Shown: positions 48,112 to 59,400 of the stretch, piece after piece
Layout: every line of letters starts with the position of its first letter
Position numbering within the stretch: position 1 is the first letter of the stretch
NCBI RefSeq assembly: GCF_000002425.4
Contig: NC_037271.1
Span: 6,586,374 to 6,650,373, forward strand
From: Physcomitrium patens
Lineage: Eukaryota > Streptophyta > Bryopsida > Funariales > Funariaceae
Direction of reading: 5' to 3'
Length of the DNA: 64,000 bases
Made by a program: the position numbers and the translations under genes
The notes under the pieces: generated by a model
Seen by the model: only the letters and a program-made list of their open reading frames with translations
Told to the model about the DNA's origin: nothing
Database searches by the model: none

Positions 48112-48131
48112 TAGGTGTACTCTTGTCAATC

Positions 48132-48672
48132 TGTCAAGAACAAGAACTCGATGAAAAAACAATTCAGACAAGTGAGCCTTCACTCAAAGAAAGGTAACAA
48201 AGTATAAATAAATAAGTATATATATTGAAAGAGAAACTAGAATGGCTATTGCCAAAAGACAAGAAAATTAGAGACCCTTGAAACTAGATTGGAAGCAAGA
48301 AAGGAGTTGACAAGAGTGAAGAAGGCTTCACTCTTGTCTCTATATATACTATCTAACTAGGGGCTATGTGGCGACGTTCTATAGGACCTCCAATATGTGT
48401 TAAATTTCTACGACACATGCCTTGACTTACAAGGCTAGTTTTTCTACGTGTGGGCCACATAGTTAGCTTGATCTTCAAGCTAACAACATGTGTGGCACAT
48501 GGCCAACTTGTTGACCACGTTTTTAATCCAAAAAGTGAATTAAAGACACCTGTGAAGTCAAAGCAACATCTATGAAGCTTCTAGGAAGCTTTCATATTAA
48601 ATACTATAGAATTAACTTATTTTTACTTACTTGTATATGTAATTATTAGCTTATATGAGTATATCCGTGATA
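48132..48672 (-). repeat. 5' LTR of E2
   Basis: Same length and nearly the same sequence as 42330-42870. The terminal GACA has become GATA. Confidence 0.9.
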
Positions 48673-48697
48673 TTTGTTGAGACAAACTCTCTCTATC

Positions 48698-50010
48698 TCA
48701 ACAATGCGATATAAGATTGGTACAAAAATAAATGTCAATTTCAAAGCTTCAAAGGATTCTTTAGATTTTTTGCTCCAATCAAGTTTGTCTTTGCATGTAA
48801 GACGTGTGAGAAGAGCCACAACTTGAGAAAAATTCTTGATGAAGATCTAATAGTAATTGACAAAGCCCAGAAAATATTACATATTTCTTATTATTTTTAG
48901 AATCCTCTAATTCATAATAGTTTTAACGTTCTTTGGATCCATCATAAGTCTTTTCTTGGATATGATATATCCTAGGAAGTTAATTTGAATAGTGTAGAAT
49001 ACACACTTTTCAAACTTCGTGGACAATTCCACATCTCTGAGTTTTTGTAAGACATGACAAATATGATTTTCATGCTTTTTTATGTTCTTAGAATAGATTT
49101 AAATGTCGTTATAGTAAAAAAAATAAAAAAATCATCTAAAAACTTACAAAAAATATCATTCATAAAATATTGAAAAGAAATTGGTACATTCATAAGTCTA
49201 AAAAGCATGACATTATATTCAAAGTGCTCATACCTTGTTCAAAATGCAATCTTCTATTTATCTCTTTCTTTAACGTAGACCAAGTTGTATGCTCTTTATA
49301 GATCTATTTTTATATAAATCTTAGCTTGATTTAGTTGATCAAAAAATTTAGATATTAAAGATAAAAGATATCAATTTTTAATAGTAATCTTATTATATTT
49401 TTAATAATCTATGCATATTTGTAGTGATCCATCTTTTTTCTTTACAAATAAGATAGGAGCTCTTGTAGGAAATTTTGAATGGCATAGGAAATTCTTGGCC
49501 AAGTTCTTGTCAATGTACTTCTTGAATTTAGCCAACTCATTTTGTGATAAATTTTAGATCGGACCAAATGGTAGTTGACTTCCTTCTTTAAGGTCAATTG
49601 AGCAATTATACAGACAATGCTCGAGAAAAATATTTACATTTTTTTTTCTAAAATATCTTAAAAATCTTGATATTGACTTGGAATACTACTTGAAGTCTTT
49701 CTATCATTAAAAATGGATGTAGCATAAATAACAATAGGCAATTCTTTTTTGGCAGCATGCAAGAAAGCTTTTGTACCTACAAGTATGAGTTTGACTACAC
49801 TGAATTCATGGCTTTTCATAAAAATCTTAATAATGCTTTGAAGAAATTTAAGTTTACAAGAAATCTAATCTATCAAAATATTATATTTTTTTAACCATGA
49901 TAAATCTAAAATAATTAAATTAGAAAAAAATCTAATTATATTAAAAATTATATAACTATTATTATCATTTACTACTATATTTATAAGAAGTATTTTATGA
50001 ATAATATCTC

Positions 50011-50041
<31 letters not shown>

Positions 50042-51250
50042 CCATCTATGACTTCTACACGTATAGGTTTAGTTTTTTTTACTAACAATATTCTATGGCT
50101 TTTAACAAACTCTTCATCTAAAAAACAAGCTAAAGCTTCTGAATCTATCAAGATAGAGGCTTTGCAATTATTAGGTCTTAAATGCACATCTATTGTAAAA
50201 TGAGGAGAAGGTTCTAAAGGAAAAATTGGAATTCATTTATACAAGTTTTCAACTGCACAATCCCTATTATAGTTGGACAAATTTATTTTCTAACATTTTT
50301 TTATCTTTGACAGTCATACTCTTTATTTTGTAGTTGTGTCATTTTTTTGGACATTATTGAGTAATATACTTAGCTTTTCTAAAATATAAATACAGTCCTT
50401 TTTGACAATGACAAGTCTTTTTTTGTTCAGTAAGAAATTTACAACATATCACATCAATTTTCATATCTTTTACTTCCAAATATTTAGATTGAAAGATTAT
50501 TAATGTTGTCATTGAATTATAATAATATGGAATTTTTCTTGTATAATTCTAAAATTGAAATTCAAAAAGCCAATTATCATACTTCATAGAAAAGTCAATT
50601 GCTTGACTCAATATCTAAAGATCAGATAAATTGAGCATCAATTTTTTTACATCATATTGTAATCCATAGAAAAATTGGCTAGTAAAGGTAGCATCATTCC
50701 ACTTAACATTAGTCACTAGTTGTTAAAATTGTGAAATGTATGATATCCCTAATTAATTTTTTTGTTGCAATGTATAAATTTTATTGGTTGCAACACAAAT
50801 TGCATCATATTCTCCATATATAGATCAAAATTCTCCTAAAAAAGTCTTCAAATTATCCAATATTAGATTTCATTGTTCAAAAAGAGACAAAAACTATGAT
50901 AATGGCAAATCTATAAAATGTATACCAATGAATCTAACTTATGATCCAAGCATTGAATATCTTTGAGATTGAAGTTCAATCACAAGTTGTACTTAATTAA
51001 TAAATCCTCAAAACTTGGATTTTATACCATCAAACTTCTTGGATAAGGCAATTCTAGGTTTATTAATACTTAAAAGGTGTTCTACTATAAGAGAAGGGAT
51101 GTGATTTGGTATAGATATTGAAGCAACTCCAATCATGTTTATATCTTCACTTCTTACTATTTTTCTTACTTTTGGTGGCAATAAACTCAATTATTTTTGC
51201 ATTTTTTTCATTGCACTATTCATTTCAAGAATCCTTGCTATGATAATACT
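48698..51250 (-). pseudogene. E3 RT, protease and gag, decayed
   Basis: Plus-strand sequence matches E2 45350-47960 in order: RT, protease (SEALACFLDEEF in 50187-49981), nucleocapsid (about 50340-50400) and gag (51190-51008, RIALSKKFDGIKSKF). An A run of about 29 at 50011-50039 lies within protease. A primer-site relic lies near 51420-51432. Confidence 0.75.
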
Positions 51251-51451
51251 TAAAAGAAAACATATCTAATATTACTCAAGACAAATAGAAGAGAGGACTT
51301 CACAACAAAAAAAATACTAGGAACAATATTAGTTTAGAAGAAGGTAATTTGTAACTTCTATTACACTCATGTCTTATCAAGAAAAAAGAATAATATATTT
51401 TTAATCTAAAGAAGATAAAGCCCTAATATTATAAGTGTACTCTTGTAAATC

Positions 51452-52002
51452 TATTAAAAACATGAACTAAAAAAAGCTGCATAAACTTTTGAAATTTGTG
51501 TCAAAAGAAAAATGACGAAATAAAAAATAAAGAAGTATATATATTAAAAAGATACTAGAATGGCTATTGCCAAAAGATAAAGAAACTAGAGACTCTTGAA
51601 TCTAGACTAGAAGCAAGAAAGAAGTTGATAAGAGTGAAGAAGGCTTCATTCTTTTCTTTATATATACTATTTATTTAGGATCTATATGGTGACTTTCTAT
51701 TGGACCTCCAAAAACATATTGACTTTGTATGATATGTATCTTGATTTGTAAGGTAAGTTTTGTATATAGGTGCTACATAGTTAACTTGCTCTATAAGCTA
51801 CCAATACATGTGGTATATGATTAGCTTATTGAATAAGTTTCTAATCTACCAATCAAATATAAACATATATAAAGTCAAAATAGTATCTAAAAAGCTTCTA
51901 GAAAGCTTTTCTAGAAGGTGTTATGAAATTAATCTACTTTCATTTACTTCAACCTATTCATATTACCTAGATAATAATTACAATAGATATATATCGATGA
52001 CA
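51452..52002 (-). repeat. 5' LTR of E3
   Basis: Colinear with the E2 LTR; ends CGATGACA at 52002. Contains AAGCTTCTAGAAAGC and TTTTCTAGAAGG (51894-51920), both with TTCtaGAA blocks. Confidence 0.75.
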
Positions 52003-52211
52003 TTAGCTTGTACCATAAGCTACTAACATATGCTATATGAGGCTAATTTGTTGGCCAAGTTTTTAATCTACTAATTAACTACAAACATGTCTAAGATCAA
52101 ATTTGCATCTGTAAAGCTTATAAGAAGCTTTGCTATAAGATATTATGAAACTTACTTATATTTATCTTCTACCTAATACTTTTTATGTAGATAAATATGA
52201 ATGTCTGATTA
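52003..52211 (-). repeat. E0 LTR, second part beyond E3
   Basis: Continues the LTR interrupted at 32032, matching E2 LTR positions from TTAGCTTGATC onward to a degraded GTCTGATT end. Confidence 0.65.
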
Positions 52212-52239
52212 ATATAAAAGATCCAATTTTTCAATGATG

Positions 52240-52460
52240 GTTGAAAGCAAGATGATTCAAATAAGAAAAAAAATCAAATATTTCCTTCAAATATCCTAAA
52301 ATATCAAAAATATCTCTGTATTTTTTATAATAGCAAATATATTCCTTATGGTGATATTTTATCACATACAACAATATATTTTCTATGATAAAAATATATA
52401 TATATTTTTGATATTTTAAAATATTCAAAGAATATATTTAAATTTTTTCCATAAACAATG
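52240..52460. mobile_element. Fold-back / MITE-like element, copy 1
   Basis: AT-rich imperfect palindrome. The left arm (about 52281-52312, containing CCTAAAATATCAAAAATATC) is inverted in the right arm (about 52403-52436, containing ATTTTTGATATTTTAAAATA). The centre holds TTTTATAATAGCAAATATATTCC, shared with copy 2. No ORF. Confidence 0.5.
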
Positions 52461-52575
52461 TATAATCTTATTTTTGATTACTAAAAAAGTTACTTTCACA
52501 AATTAATATGTTGAATCAATTATGATCTCAATGGTTGGATTCAACTATTGAGGAGTTGGTTTACAAGAGGCTTCT

Positions 52576-53930
52576 TGTCATATTACATGAAGTTTGTTTA
52601 AGAATGCACCAAACATTTGGTTGTGGAAGATGAAATAGAAATTGCAACAATAAAGTCCTAACAACTCTAATAGAATCTTAAATAAAATCTAATTGAATAT
52701 TAATAATATTATTCAAACTTTAATCAAATCCAATTGATATCTTAAAGAAATTATAAAAGAAATATAAAAAATCATAAATAATTTTATAAAAATCTTTAAG
52801 AAATAATTAAAAAATTCCTAATTAAATCTTAAATCAAATTTTAATCAAATTTTAAATCCTAAACCAAATCCTTATTAAATCTTAAATCCTAAATCAAACA
52901 AAAATCGAATCTTAAATCTTAAAATAAATATTAATCAAATATTAATTATATCTTAAATCTTAAATCAAATGTTAATCAAATCTTTAATTCTAGATCAAAT
53001 TTTAATAAAATTTTTTAAAAAATATTAATTAAAATTTAAATCCTAAATCAAATTTCAATCAAATCATAAATCCTAAATCAAACCTTAATGAAATCTTAAT
53101 TGAATCTTAAACATCAAACAAATTTTTAATCAATCCTAAAACAAATTAAAATCCCAATAAATAATAATATAAATATATGTATTTTGATTTAAAATTTTTA
53201 TAGCTTTTAATTACCAAGTTGAAAATAAATAAAAATAATTTCAGAAAGATCAAACATACGAATTAAAAAATAAACTCTAAAATCCACTTAGATGTTAATT
53301 GGTTTTTTTATTAATCTTGATGTTAATTTTTTAGAACTAATATCTCTTAATGGCACTACTTAATGGCTTTCAAAATTTATGAATCTATTTAAAATCAAAT
53401 CAAATGAAATTTTACAAAATTTTAACTCAATCCAATTGGCAAATTGCTCAAATTTTTAAGACTCAAGTATATCTGAATTCTAATAATCTTTGATTAAACC
53501 GTTGGATCAAGCTCAATCTTATGCCACTAATTTAGCTTAACACCACTTATACAATGATAAAAATTTAATTATAATCATTATTTAATTTTAAATAATTTAT
53601 CAAAGTATAAGCTCTTTATTATTATCGAAGTCCAAATAATTTCAGAACAACCTTGATAATACAAAGCCTTTACAAAGTCAATATTAACATAAATTACTAA
53701 AAACTAATTTCAAATAAATCTTTCATTAGTTTGCTTTCAAATATCATTCTTTAATCAACCAAAAAAATTTAGATTTACTAAAAGTATGGTTCTATGCCTT
53801 GGAGTCTAATTTTAATCATGGTTTATAATTGGTCCTTTTCAAGTATCAATTCTTGGATTCATAAGGTAAATTTTGTGAAGAACTAATTTTATTCTTTTTT
53901 AAATATTCTTATATCAATTAACATAGAGGT
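52576..53930 (-). repeat. Isolated family-A-type LTR (D subfamily) with expanded tandem repeat
   Basis: The left end TGTCATATTACATGAAG matches the LTR end of G (TGTTGTATTACATGAAG). The segment is colinear with G's LTR for about 1.3 kb and fades at its other end. 52790-53160 is a degenerate tandem array of about 22 bp (AAATCCTAAATCAAATTTTAATC-like), longer than in G or D. No internal element sequence is attached, so it is a solo or fragment LTR. Confidence 0.65.
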
Positions 53931-54780
53931 AAAAAAATTAATAAGTTCTAATATTATATTTCTAGGAAAAAAGACTAATATTTATTTTTTAGATCTATAA
54001 GTAAAGCAAAAAAAAGTAGATAAACAGAGCTCACAATGCCTTATCTTTGTGATTTGGTTTTTCTAGTAATGTTTTATAGATGCAAATCAAAGACTTCCCA
54101 TGGACTTATAAGACATGCAAAAGAATGCAAAATTTGTGAAAAAACCTCTTTAATTAATGTCTTGAAATTAATAGTGAATAGCTTCAAGTTAGTTAAGTTC
54201 AAAATCTTATAAAGTGATATTGCAAATGATAGTATAATTTTTTACAATACTTCATATATATTATTTTTTTAGATTTACTTTATTTATCAAATAGATTCAA
54301 CTTATATTCACTTTATATTTATTGAATTTATAAACTACTAGGTCTTGTAATCACTAAAATATAGAGTAACTATAACCCTTTGGTTTCTTGATACAAGAAA
54401 GGCTTTAATAGATTCTTTATTTTTATAACATTTGGGGTCCAAATACAAGCTATCAACCTAAGATATTATATTACAACAACATAGTCACTAACCATGAGTT
54501 GCAAAAAATTATGTGAAATAGAGACAAATTTAATAACTTGGAGAAGACAGGGATTAGCTATTAGCACCTCAATACATGATATTGACAAAATTTTGACGTC
54601 CTACAATCAAAAAAATAACTTGTATAGAAGTTGCTTAATGTTAACTTCCAACACCATAAACCACTTCTAATGATGAAAAGACAATAAAATATTTTACAAC
54701 CATTGCAAAAATCACATAAAAGTAGAAATAAAAACCATTAGTGTAGAAAGAATAAATAATAAATTATTTTAAATATATTC
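53931..54780. other. AT-rich stretch, nothing recognised
   Basis: No ORF above 60 codons, and no match to the elements above that I could see. Confidence 0.5.
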
Positions 54781-54784
54781 CTTA

Positions 54785-54965
54785 AAAACCTTGAAATTTT
54801 TTTAAATATAAAAAATATTCTTATATTTTTTATAATAGCAAATATATCTTTTGTATACAATAGGATATCTCTATAAAGAATATATTTGCTATTATCAAGA
54901 TTGCAAGGATATTTTTGATATTATAAGGTATTTAAAGGATATATTTGAAATATTTTCTTCAAAAA
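54785..54965. mobile_element. Fold-back / MITE-like element, copy 2
   Basis: Inverted arms ATAATAGCAAATATAT (about 54833-54848) and ATATATTTGCTATTAT (about 54881-54896), with flanking inverted AT-rich segments. Shares the AATAGCAAATATAT and GGATATTTTTGATATT motifs with copy 1. Confidence 0.5.
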
Positions 54966-54989
54966 AAATTTATTTCATTTTTAAATTTT

Positions 54990-56400
54990 TTAATAATACA
55001 CATTGGTTTCTTTATAATAATATAATAGATAGAAGTGTCAATGAAATAATGTTGAAGTAAATCAATAGTTGTAGATATTAAAAGATAAAATTAGTATAAA
55101 GAGATAACATTAGAGGAGCTCGCCACTTTATTAAAAAGTATGGTATGAAGTGGTATGATCATATATAATTTATTGTATAGAATTTGAATATATATTATGT
55201 GATTTTATATTATTTCTATAATAAATTCAAAGAGTAGTCTAAATATGACATTTTACAGCTAAAGATACATATATACATATACAAGCTATTAATTTTATAG
55301 TCATAGAATATATATATATTTTAAACTATATATTTTCTAAAGATTTTAAAAATATTATTCATTCAAAAAAATTGAAAGAAAACGCTTTAAAAAAACTCAA
55401 CAAAAAATGCTACTAAATAGAAGGTTCTATATCTAAAAAAAAAATTATAGAGTATTCTATATCTATTAGTGGATTTGTAGACTACTAAAATAGAAAGATA
55501 GGAAAAAATAAAACTTACATAATTTATCTATTTATAAAGTCACTCATATTTTGAAATAGTCAAATTTTTAATATTTACAAATCTATATAATTTTAAAAAA
55601 AATTAATGACATATTTAGAAAAAATAATCTCAATATAGATTCAATGGTGTTTTCAAAACTCTCAAAAATTATATTAAAATAGAAGTCAAAATCTAAAAAT
55701 CCAAATCAATTTTGTTGTATCTTGTAAGTTAAAAACTTTTAGAGCAAGTTATTTATACTATTGGAATATAGACAACACAAATAAAAGGAAAACATGGATA
55801 TATAAAGTAAAAATTGAAAATAAAAGGATAAAAAAACTAAGCACATCTATGTAATTTTAAATTCTAAATTCTAAAACTTCAAATTTGGTTTTAATAATTA
55901 AATGAAAATTATTACTATAAAAAAATATACTAAACCATCTATGATAATTATATCTAAGATTTACTATGATTCTATATTTAATAAATTTTTACTTAATAAA
56001 ACTATTTTAACTTATAAAGTCTATTAAATCCTAATATTTACTTTGACTTTAAAATAAAATTTATAATCTTAACCCTTTTATATCTAAAAAAATTAAATTT
56101 TTATATTTAATAATTCTACCAATGTAAATAAGTTGGTAGGATTGATAATAGATTAATTCAAAATTTAAAAATAAAAGATATGAAAAACATTTAACACATT
56201 CATATAATCCAAATACTATTGTATTTTTTAAATATATTATTAAGGTTCAATTTTATATTAATTATTAATTAGTAATTTTATTATCTATTTATTTTAAATC
56301 TATTTTAAAAAAAATCTTAATAAAAAATAAATAGATCATTTACATAGCAATAATGTGAACCTTGAGCATCTTTGTATACCAAAGATTTAAGTTTGTCTTT
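54990..56400. other. AT-rich stretch, nothing recognised
   Basis: No coding signal seen on either strand. It lies 3' of the kinase-NB-ARC-LRR pseudogene, so it could contain its 3' untranslated region. Confidence 0.5.
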
Positions 56401-56429
56401 TTTAAAATAATACCCAACTCACTTGAAAA

Positions 56430-59400
56430 TGAGAACAAAATTAAGCTCCAATGTATATTAAAGGTAGTCAAACATGTGAGTTTTTTTAATTCATTTGGCA
56501 ATGATGTCAAACTTGAGCACCATCTTATATCTTAAGTAGACAAAGATCTGAGGTTGCCAATTCATTTGGAAATGATGTCAAGCTTAAGCACCAACTTATA
56601 TCAAAGATAGTCAAAGATATAAGATCACTTAATTTATTTGACAATGAAGTCAAGCTTAAGCACCATCTTATGTCTAAAGTAGTCAAAAATGTAAGATTGT
56701 TCAATTCATTTGGTAATGATGTCAAGCTTGAGTATTCACTTATACCAAAGGTAGTCAATCATGTGAATTTGCTCAATTCATTTAAGAATCATATGAAGCT
56801 TGAGTACAAGCTTGTGCCTAAAGTAGTCTAAGATGTGAGGTTGCATAATTTATTTCGCAATGATGTCAAGCTTTAGCATCTATTCATATCAAAGATAGTT
56901 AAAGATGTAAGTTTGCCCAATTCATATGGCAATGATATCAAGCTTGAGTATCCACTTATATTAAAGGTAGTCAATGATGTGAGTTTGCCCAATTCATTTG
57001 AAAATGATTTCAAGTTTGAATATTCATTGATATCAAAGATAGTTAAAGATATGAGGTTGCTTAATTTATTTGGCAATAATGTCAAGCTTGAATACCATCT
57101 TATATCTAAAGTAGTCAAAGATGTGAAGCTATCCAATTCATTTCGCAATGATGTCAAGCTTGAGGACCATGTTATATCTAAAGTAGTCAAAGATATAAAG
57201 TTGTCTAATTCATTTGGCAATAATGTCAAGCTTTTTCACCCACTTATATCTAAGTTTTTAAAGAAAAAAAACTTTCTATTGATATTGATAATAATTTTAA
57301 ATTTTTATATTATTTTAAATTAAGTATCTTCAAAGAAATATATTCTAATTTATTTGGTAGTATGGTTAAGTTTGAGCATCTTTTTAAGTCAAGTTTCAAT
57401 AATATAGAAATTTTAAAAGAAGAATTTGAAAATATTTTTATTGAAGAACAATTTTTTAAGATATTTAAATTCTTTAATTTTTTCCAAACATCTATGTTAT
57501 ATAATATGAACAATGTCTTATTTGCTAATTCTCTTCATAAGTTATATTCCTATCATATATCTAGTAGAAAATATTTTAAACTAAAAAAATACTTTATTGA
57601 TATAAAAAAATATGCTTAATATCCTTATAATAATATTAGGTACAAAATCGCCAATACTAAAATTTAAAAATTGAAGTGATAAAAAAAATACTTCTTATTT
57701 TATTAATAATTGTTTTTATATTATAAAATTATTCCTCCAACTATAAACCAACATAATGAAATATACAAAAGATTAAAATTTCCACATAAGTGATGCACCT
57801 AATGTATATACAAATCTAATTATAATATAAGATTAATTATTTTATATAGTAACTTAAAATTAATATATATCTAAAAAAATACAATAAAAATTATATAATA
57901 TAAAAATAAAAAATACCAACTTTTATATGCTATTTTTTTTTTCTTATTAGTTTTTTGCATGACCATTTAAATAGTAGATAAGTAACAATATTTGATTTGA
58001 TTCTTCATGAAATAGGTCTACATTCAAGTTTCATATTTGTAAGTATTTATATTCTACTTTCTTTTTAACAATGTTTCTATCCATGTCATATAATTGATCA
58101 TGGATTCTTATAATTCCATCTTTGTCTAATTTTATCAATGATTTATTTATCAATATAGCTAATATAAATTCTACATCTTGTTCAAACATATTTTCTTGCT
58201 TATTGGTCTATATTTGTAATGTTTTTTTTTTTAACATGCCTTGTAGACACATATCACGATAAAAAAATAATATATATTTAGAAATATTTTCTTTTCTTTA
58301 AATCCCAAATTATCAAAATTAACTCTTAATATCTTCTAAATCTTATAGTTTTTATTGTCTTGATTTCCATCTACTACTCTTCTCCTTTTCAACTTTTATA
58401 AAGCTTGCTCCTATCATCTCAATCTCTTTTTCTCTCTTAAAAATGCTCGCATAACTTTCAAATTCAATGGTAGGTCATTACAAGCTTTTATAATTTTTTT
58501 GCCAATCTCAATAAGTTTATCACGTAGTTTTTCTTGGCCATAAGAATGTGTGATAAACAACTTCATATTTGTTTCTTCATCAAATTCTTTATTGTTTATT
58601 TTACATATTTCTTTACCATAATGCTCTATTGCTTTTGAATTTTAAGTTGTTGCAATCAATGTGCTACCTTTACTTGCAAATATATAATCTATAGATACAA
58701 TATTTTCAATTTGACTCTAATTCTTCTTATTATCAAAGACCAAGAAGGTTTTATTCTCCATCAAGAATGATTTCAACATTTTTTTTGAAATTCTTTTGTA
58801 TCCTTTGATTTTAATTGGACATTAAATTATTTTAAAATATTATAAGAAGTTATTAAGAAACTACCACCACTTTTAATGTATTCAACAAAGTATAAGACTT
58901 GGTATATGTGCTTCACATCATTTAATGTGACCTTTCCTATTGTAGTCTTGTCTATTCCATCCATTCCAACAAGATGTATTACCTTGACTTTCTATATAAA
59001 TTTTTCTTTATATGTCATAAATATTGTATTCTATCAAATATTTCTTCTTCAAGTAAATCAACCTATAATTAAAAATTCAACCACAAATAAACAAATGAAC
59101 TAGAATCATGCATATACTATATTTCAATCTAGTCTTATTAACTTAAATTCATAACATGACATCTAACCATTACTATTGTACAATAAGGTGTGTAAAAATA
59201 TAAAATACAATCATTATATTTAATTCAATGCATACTTATTATAATTTTTGGTATATGACTTATCAATGGCACTCTAAATCTTTGATAAAATTCTATATTT
59301 TGATGATAATTTTATTTTGTTGATTTAAAATATTGAGCATATGTTACAACAATACTAACTAAAAATATTTTCTTCAATAAGCTTAATCTTTCACAAATAT

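Larger units (their letters stand above)
42330..48672 (-). mobile_element. Element E2: complete family-E chromovirus
   Basis: Both LTRs are 541 bp (42330-42870 and 48132-48672). Flanks are TTTTT on the left and TTTGT on the right, a plausible five-base target duplication with one mismatch. The order on the minus strand is primer site, gag, protease, RT, RNase H, integrase, chromodomain, ORF3, polypurine tract. It has far fewer stops than E3. It is the reference copy for E0, E1 and E3. Confidence 0.9.
32033..52002 (-). mobile_element. Element E3: old family-E chromovirus split by F and by X/E2
   Basis: Outer limits are LTRs at 32033-32574 (3' LTR) and 51452-52002 (5' LTR). The flanks are TTAGT (32028-32032) and TTAGC (52003-52007), a target-site duplication with one C/T change. 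Internal sequence: ORF3, chromodomain and integrase to 34258; integrase to RNase H 40285-41104; RT to gag 48698-51250. The three pieces join seamlessly when compared with E2, so F and X are insertions. E3 inserted in the LTR of E0. Confidence 0.8.

Noticed and set aside
49997-50203. Plus-strand ORF with a Lys run
   Set aside because: Produced by a long A run within the decayed E3 protease; the minus strand carries the real similarity.
52576-53930. Family-A element attached to this LTR
   Set aside because: The sequence left of 52576 (CTTGTAAACC on the minus strand) faintly resembles a primer site, but no gag similarity follows, so I treat it as an isolated LTR.
56913-57323. 136-codon plus-strand ORF
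   Set aside because: It is the antisense of the LRR array; its repeats (KLEYHLISKVVKDV-like) mirror the minus-strand LRR units.
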